A stretch of 64,000 nucleotides of DNA from Rotaria socialis (Eukaryota > Rotifera > Eurotatoria > Philodinida > Philodinidae). Below the pieces are notes generated by a model. That model made no database searches and was not told where the DNA came from. It worked only from the letters and a program-made list of their open reading frames with translations. The translations under genes and the position numbers were made by a program. The stretch covers positions 1 through 64,000 of the forward strand of contig CAJNYU010004514.1 of the NCBI GenBank assembly GCA_905331475.1, in the 5' to 3' direction. Shown piece after piece: positions 61,924 to 64,000 of this stretch. How positions within the stretch are numbered: the stretch's first letter is position 1; every line of letters begins with the position of its first letter.

Positions 61924-63126
61924 TTATGTGAAAACTGCCCGTCGTGTCACATTAATAGCTAATGAATGCAAACCATCAAGCGTCATAACTTTTGATTGAA
62001 GAGCCATTAATGTTGCATATTCTCGCGCTATGTAAATATTAAACGGCTCTTTTTCATAACCATCGTATGCGTTTTCACGAAACATTCTTTCTGAAAATAA
62101 ACTTGTTGAATGTGCGTAACATTTTAAATGATATACAGATGTTCGATAAGTAGTGATTTTTGAATCACATGATACATCAACTTGTCCTTCAATAAATGAA
62201 AATGTTGACTTTAATTTCTCTATTGCTGATGGAAAATCAATCGTTACATTTTTTCGAGTTCCATCAGATTGTTTTAATGTAGATAGAAGAGTATGAGCAA
62301 ATTGCTTAATTTGATCAGTTTTACCATACCAAGTTGAATAATCTGGCGTTGTACCAATAAGAAATGAACATTTAATGGGAATATATTTTCCAAACTGTGT
62401 TGTTAAAAATGTGTTCATCGTTGTAACCATTAGTAAATCATACATATTTGCTTCGTTTCTATTTGTATAATCATAAATAGCAAATAAACGATCAATATTA
62501 GGATGAAGTTTATTCGCTGGATTAAGCAGTGGATACTTGCCAATATAGAGTTGCCGTTGAGATCGAGATCTTTGTGAAAATAATTTATGATTAACAAGTA
62601 TACATCGTGAGATTTGCCGACGAGATGTTCGTTGATTTTCTACACGACAATCTAGATGTTCTAATACTTTTCGTGTACGACTCGGAAATTGATCAGCAAT
62701 AAGTATAATTATATCCGTACGCCAATGATCTAATGTAAACATTTCTGATTCTATCCAACTTCGATAAAACCAACGGAATTGTACAAAATAATAATCGGAT
62801 TTTAATGACGGAAAACTAACAATAACACCACGAACTATTGGTTGTGAACGGTATTTTTCAATAGGTATTGAATAATCATGACACTTTATCGAAGGTTCAA
62901 TGATATTTTGGTTAGATTCATTCGCTGGCGTTAGCAAATTTGCCCTTGAACCATGAGCCTCACCACTTGGTAAAAACTTCACACCAGAAACATTTTCATT
63001 TGACTCGTGAACGATATTTTCAAAAGATTCATATGTTGGAGTCAAAAAATGAAGAATAAAGACACAACACACGAGTATTGCAGCTGTTAAGAATAATAAG
63101 GAGGAAACTGTTTTAAAACGAAACAT
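61924..63126 (-). CDS. Type II membrane protein, glycosyltransferase-like
   Basis: Single exon, 400 aa, ATG at 63126 and TAA at 61924. Residues about 9-28 form a signal anchor (LLFLTAAILVCCVFILHFL) after a short basic tail, so the bulk should face the Golgi lumen. The luminal part has blocks such as YYFVQFRWFYRSWIESEMF, WRTDIIILIADQFP, YPLLNPANKLHPNIDRLFAI and YATLMALQSK. The layout (strand-like TDIIIL, then LLMVTTMNTF and ATLMAL) recalls eukaryotic glycosyltransferase-like proteins such as the DUF7164 group. No DXD motif is clear, so the family is uncertain. It has three or more N-x-S/T sites near the stem (ESNENVSG, ANESNQN). No damage is seen. Confidence 0.65.
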   Translation of the reverse strand: MFRFKTVSSLLFLTAAILVCCVFILHFLTPTYESFENIVHESNENVSGVKFLPSGEAHGSRANLLTPANESNQNIIEPSIKCHDYSIPIEKYRSQPIVRGVIVSFPSLKSDYYFVQFRWFYRSWIESEMFTLDHWRTDIIILIADQFPSRTRKVLEHLDCRVENQRTSRRQISRCILVNHKLFSQRSRSQRQLYIGKYPLLNPANKLHPNIDRLFAIYDYTNRNEANMYDLLMVTTMNTFLTTQFGKYIPIKCSFLIGTTPDYSTWYGKTDQIKQFAHTLLSTLKQSDGTRKNVTIDFPSAIEKLKSTFSFIEGQVDVSCDSKITTYRTSVYHLKCYAHSTSLFSERMFRENAYDGYEKEPFNIYIAREYATLMALQSKVMTLDGLHSLAINVTRRAVFT

Positions 63127-64000
63127 TTAAAGAAAAATGAGAACAACATAAGTCTCTAATCGAAAAGAAAATGCTCTTTATTCTGGCACTTTTTTTTGTA
63201 TGCATCAATGTTGACTGATTTCTTCCACTATACAAACAGAACATAAAAGAAGAAGAAATAACTGATTTGAAAGTGCATATGATTGGTATCGTTCTGTCAT
63301 TTAATTTATTCAAAATTCTTCTCTCTAAAGCATGTGTTCTTGGTCAGCTGCCATTAACAACAAATTTTGAGTATCATAATTCAAAAGTATTGAAAAAAAT
63401 AACGACAAAGATTAGAATGAAACTTCACCGTTCTATTATAACTAGCCTTATGACTTCGCACTGTTGAATTTTACCTGTGAAAGATAAATTCCTTCTAAGT
63501 TTCTTTATCCTTCGCTAGTAATTAATACCATATGAAACAATAATAAAATCTAGGAAAGATGGGAACAGAAGTGTAATGTTGGTCAAGTAGTATCAATATT
63601 TCTTTAGAATGTATCATAAAAGCGTAAATTAGATCCGTTGAGATAGGTTGAAAATGACCATTCTTTCTTTCTTTCTGATGAAAATATTTTAATTAATAAA
63701 ATATGAATAGATGAAAGTATTTTCTCTTTGACTTTGCTTCTCAGAGCATGAATAATCTCTTTCAAAAAGATACATTTTTCTTTTCTGATGAATTTCATAT
63801 TTCAAAAATTTCTCATTTTCTTTTGTTTGCTGTCCGTGATGCATGCACGTATGTTTACACCATAGGGTAAAGATTATTTTCACTGCACAGAAAAAGGTTT
63901 TTTTTTATTCCTATCGTAAGATGAGTGCACACATAACTATAACAATAGACGCCAGTTATTATGATCAAGTGTGGCGAGCCATTAATGTTACATTTAGAAC
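63127..64000. other. 5' flank, no gene seen
   Basis: Short frames only, none with recognisable content. Confidence 0.45.

Noticed and set aside
1-64000. CRISPR arrays, operons and ribosome binding sites
   Set aside because: Spliced eukaryotic genes and no regularly spaced repeat arrays.

Overview
The window is AT-rich eukaryotic DNA, most likely from a bdelloid rotifer. The reasons are: many introns of about 50-70 bp with GT..AG ends; a rotifer-type F-box/LRR protein; a broken receptor of the expanded bdelloid family that joins an EGF-like ectodomain to a seven-helix domain; a broken EGF+TM2 protein; an ADP-ribosyltransferase relic of a type common in bdelloids; short interstitial arrays of the bdelloid telomere hexamer TGTGGG; and a dense mix of small transposons. 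Family and species assignments rest on recall of protein families, not on a search.

The left two thirds (about 1-40 kb) is a low-density, transposon-littered region in which most recognisable genes are damaged. It opens with two intronless bacterial-looking small membrane proteins (489-980 and 1593-2003). These are followed by relic sequence, a tRNA-derived SINE with a 17-bp target duplication (6515-6883), a small cysteine-rich terminal exon, an aldo/keto reductase with one in-frame stop, and an intact BTB protein. Next come an EGF+TM2 pseudogene, a 15-exon aldehyde dehydrogenase with two point lesions but intact splice sites, a frameshifted receptor, and an unknown gene split by a repeat element. 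The F-box gene (24294-27396) looks intact although its two introns carry a hAT-type MITE and a 350-bp fold-back element. After an ADP-ribosyltransferase relic and an intact Golgi carbohydrate sulfotransferase, about 10 kb (31-41 kb) holds only repeats and a frameshifted PIF1-like helicase fragment.

The right third (41-63 kb) is different. It holds four intact, intron-containing genes: UTP20 (seven exons, 18S rRNA processing), a PARP14-like macro/WWE/PARP gene that converges on it tail to tail, fascin (actin bundling), and a single-exon type II membrane protein that resembles Golgi glycosyltransferases. The change near 40 kb looks like a boundary between transposon-rich, possibly subtelomeric, DNA and conserved gene-rich DNA. 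That is an inference.

No wholly new system is claimed. The most useful discoveries are transposon anatomy readable to the base (a SINE, a hAT MITE with 8-bp TSD, a nested insertion, a fold-back element), pairs of lesions in otherwise intact genes, a 10-nt micro-exon, and a possible CS-alpha-beta-like secreted peptide exon.
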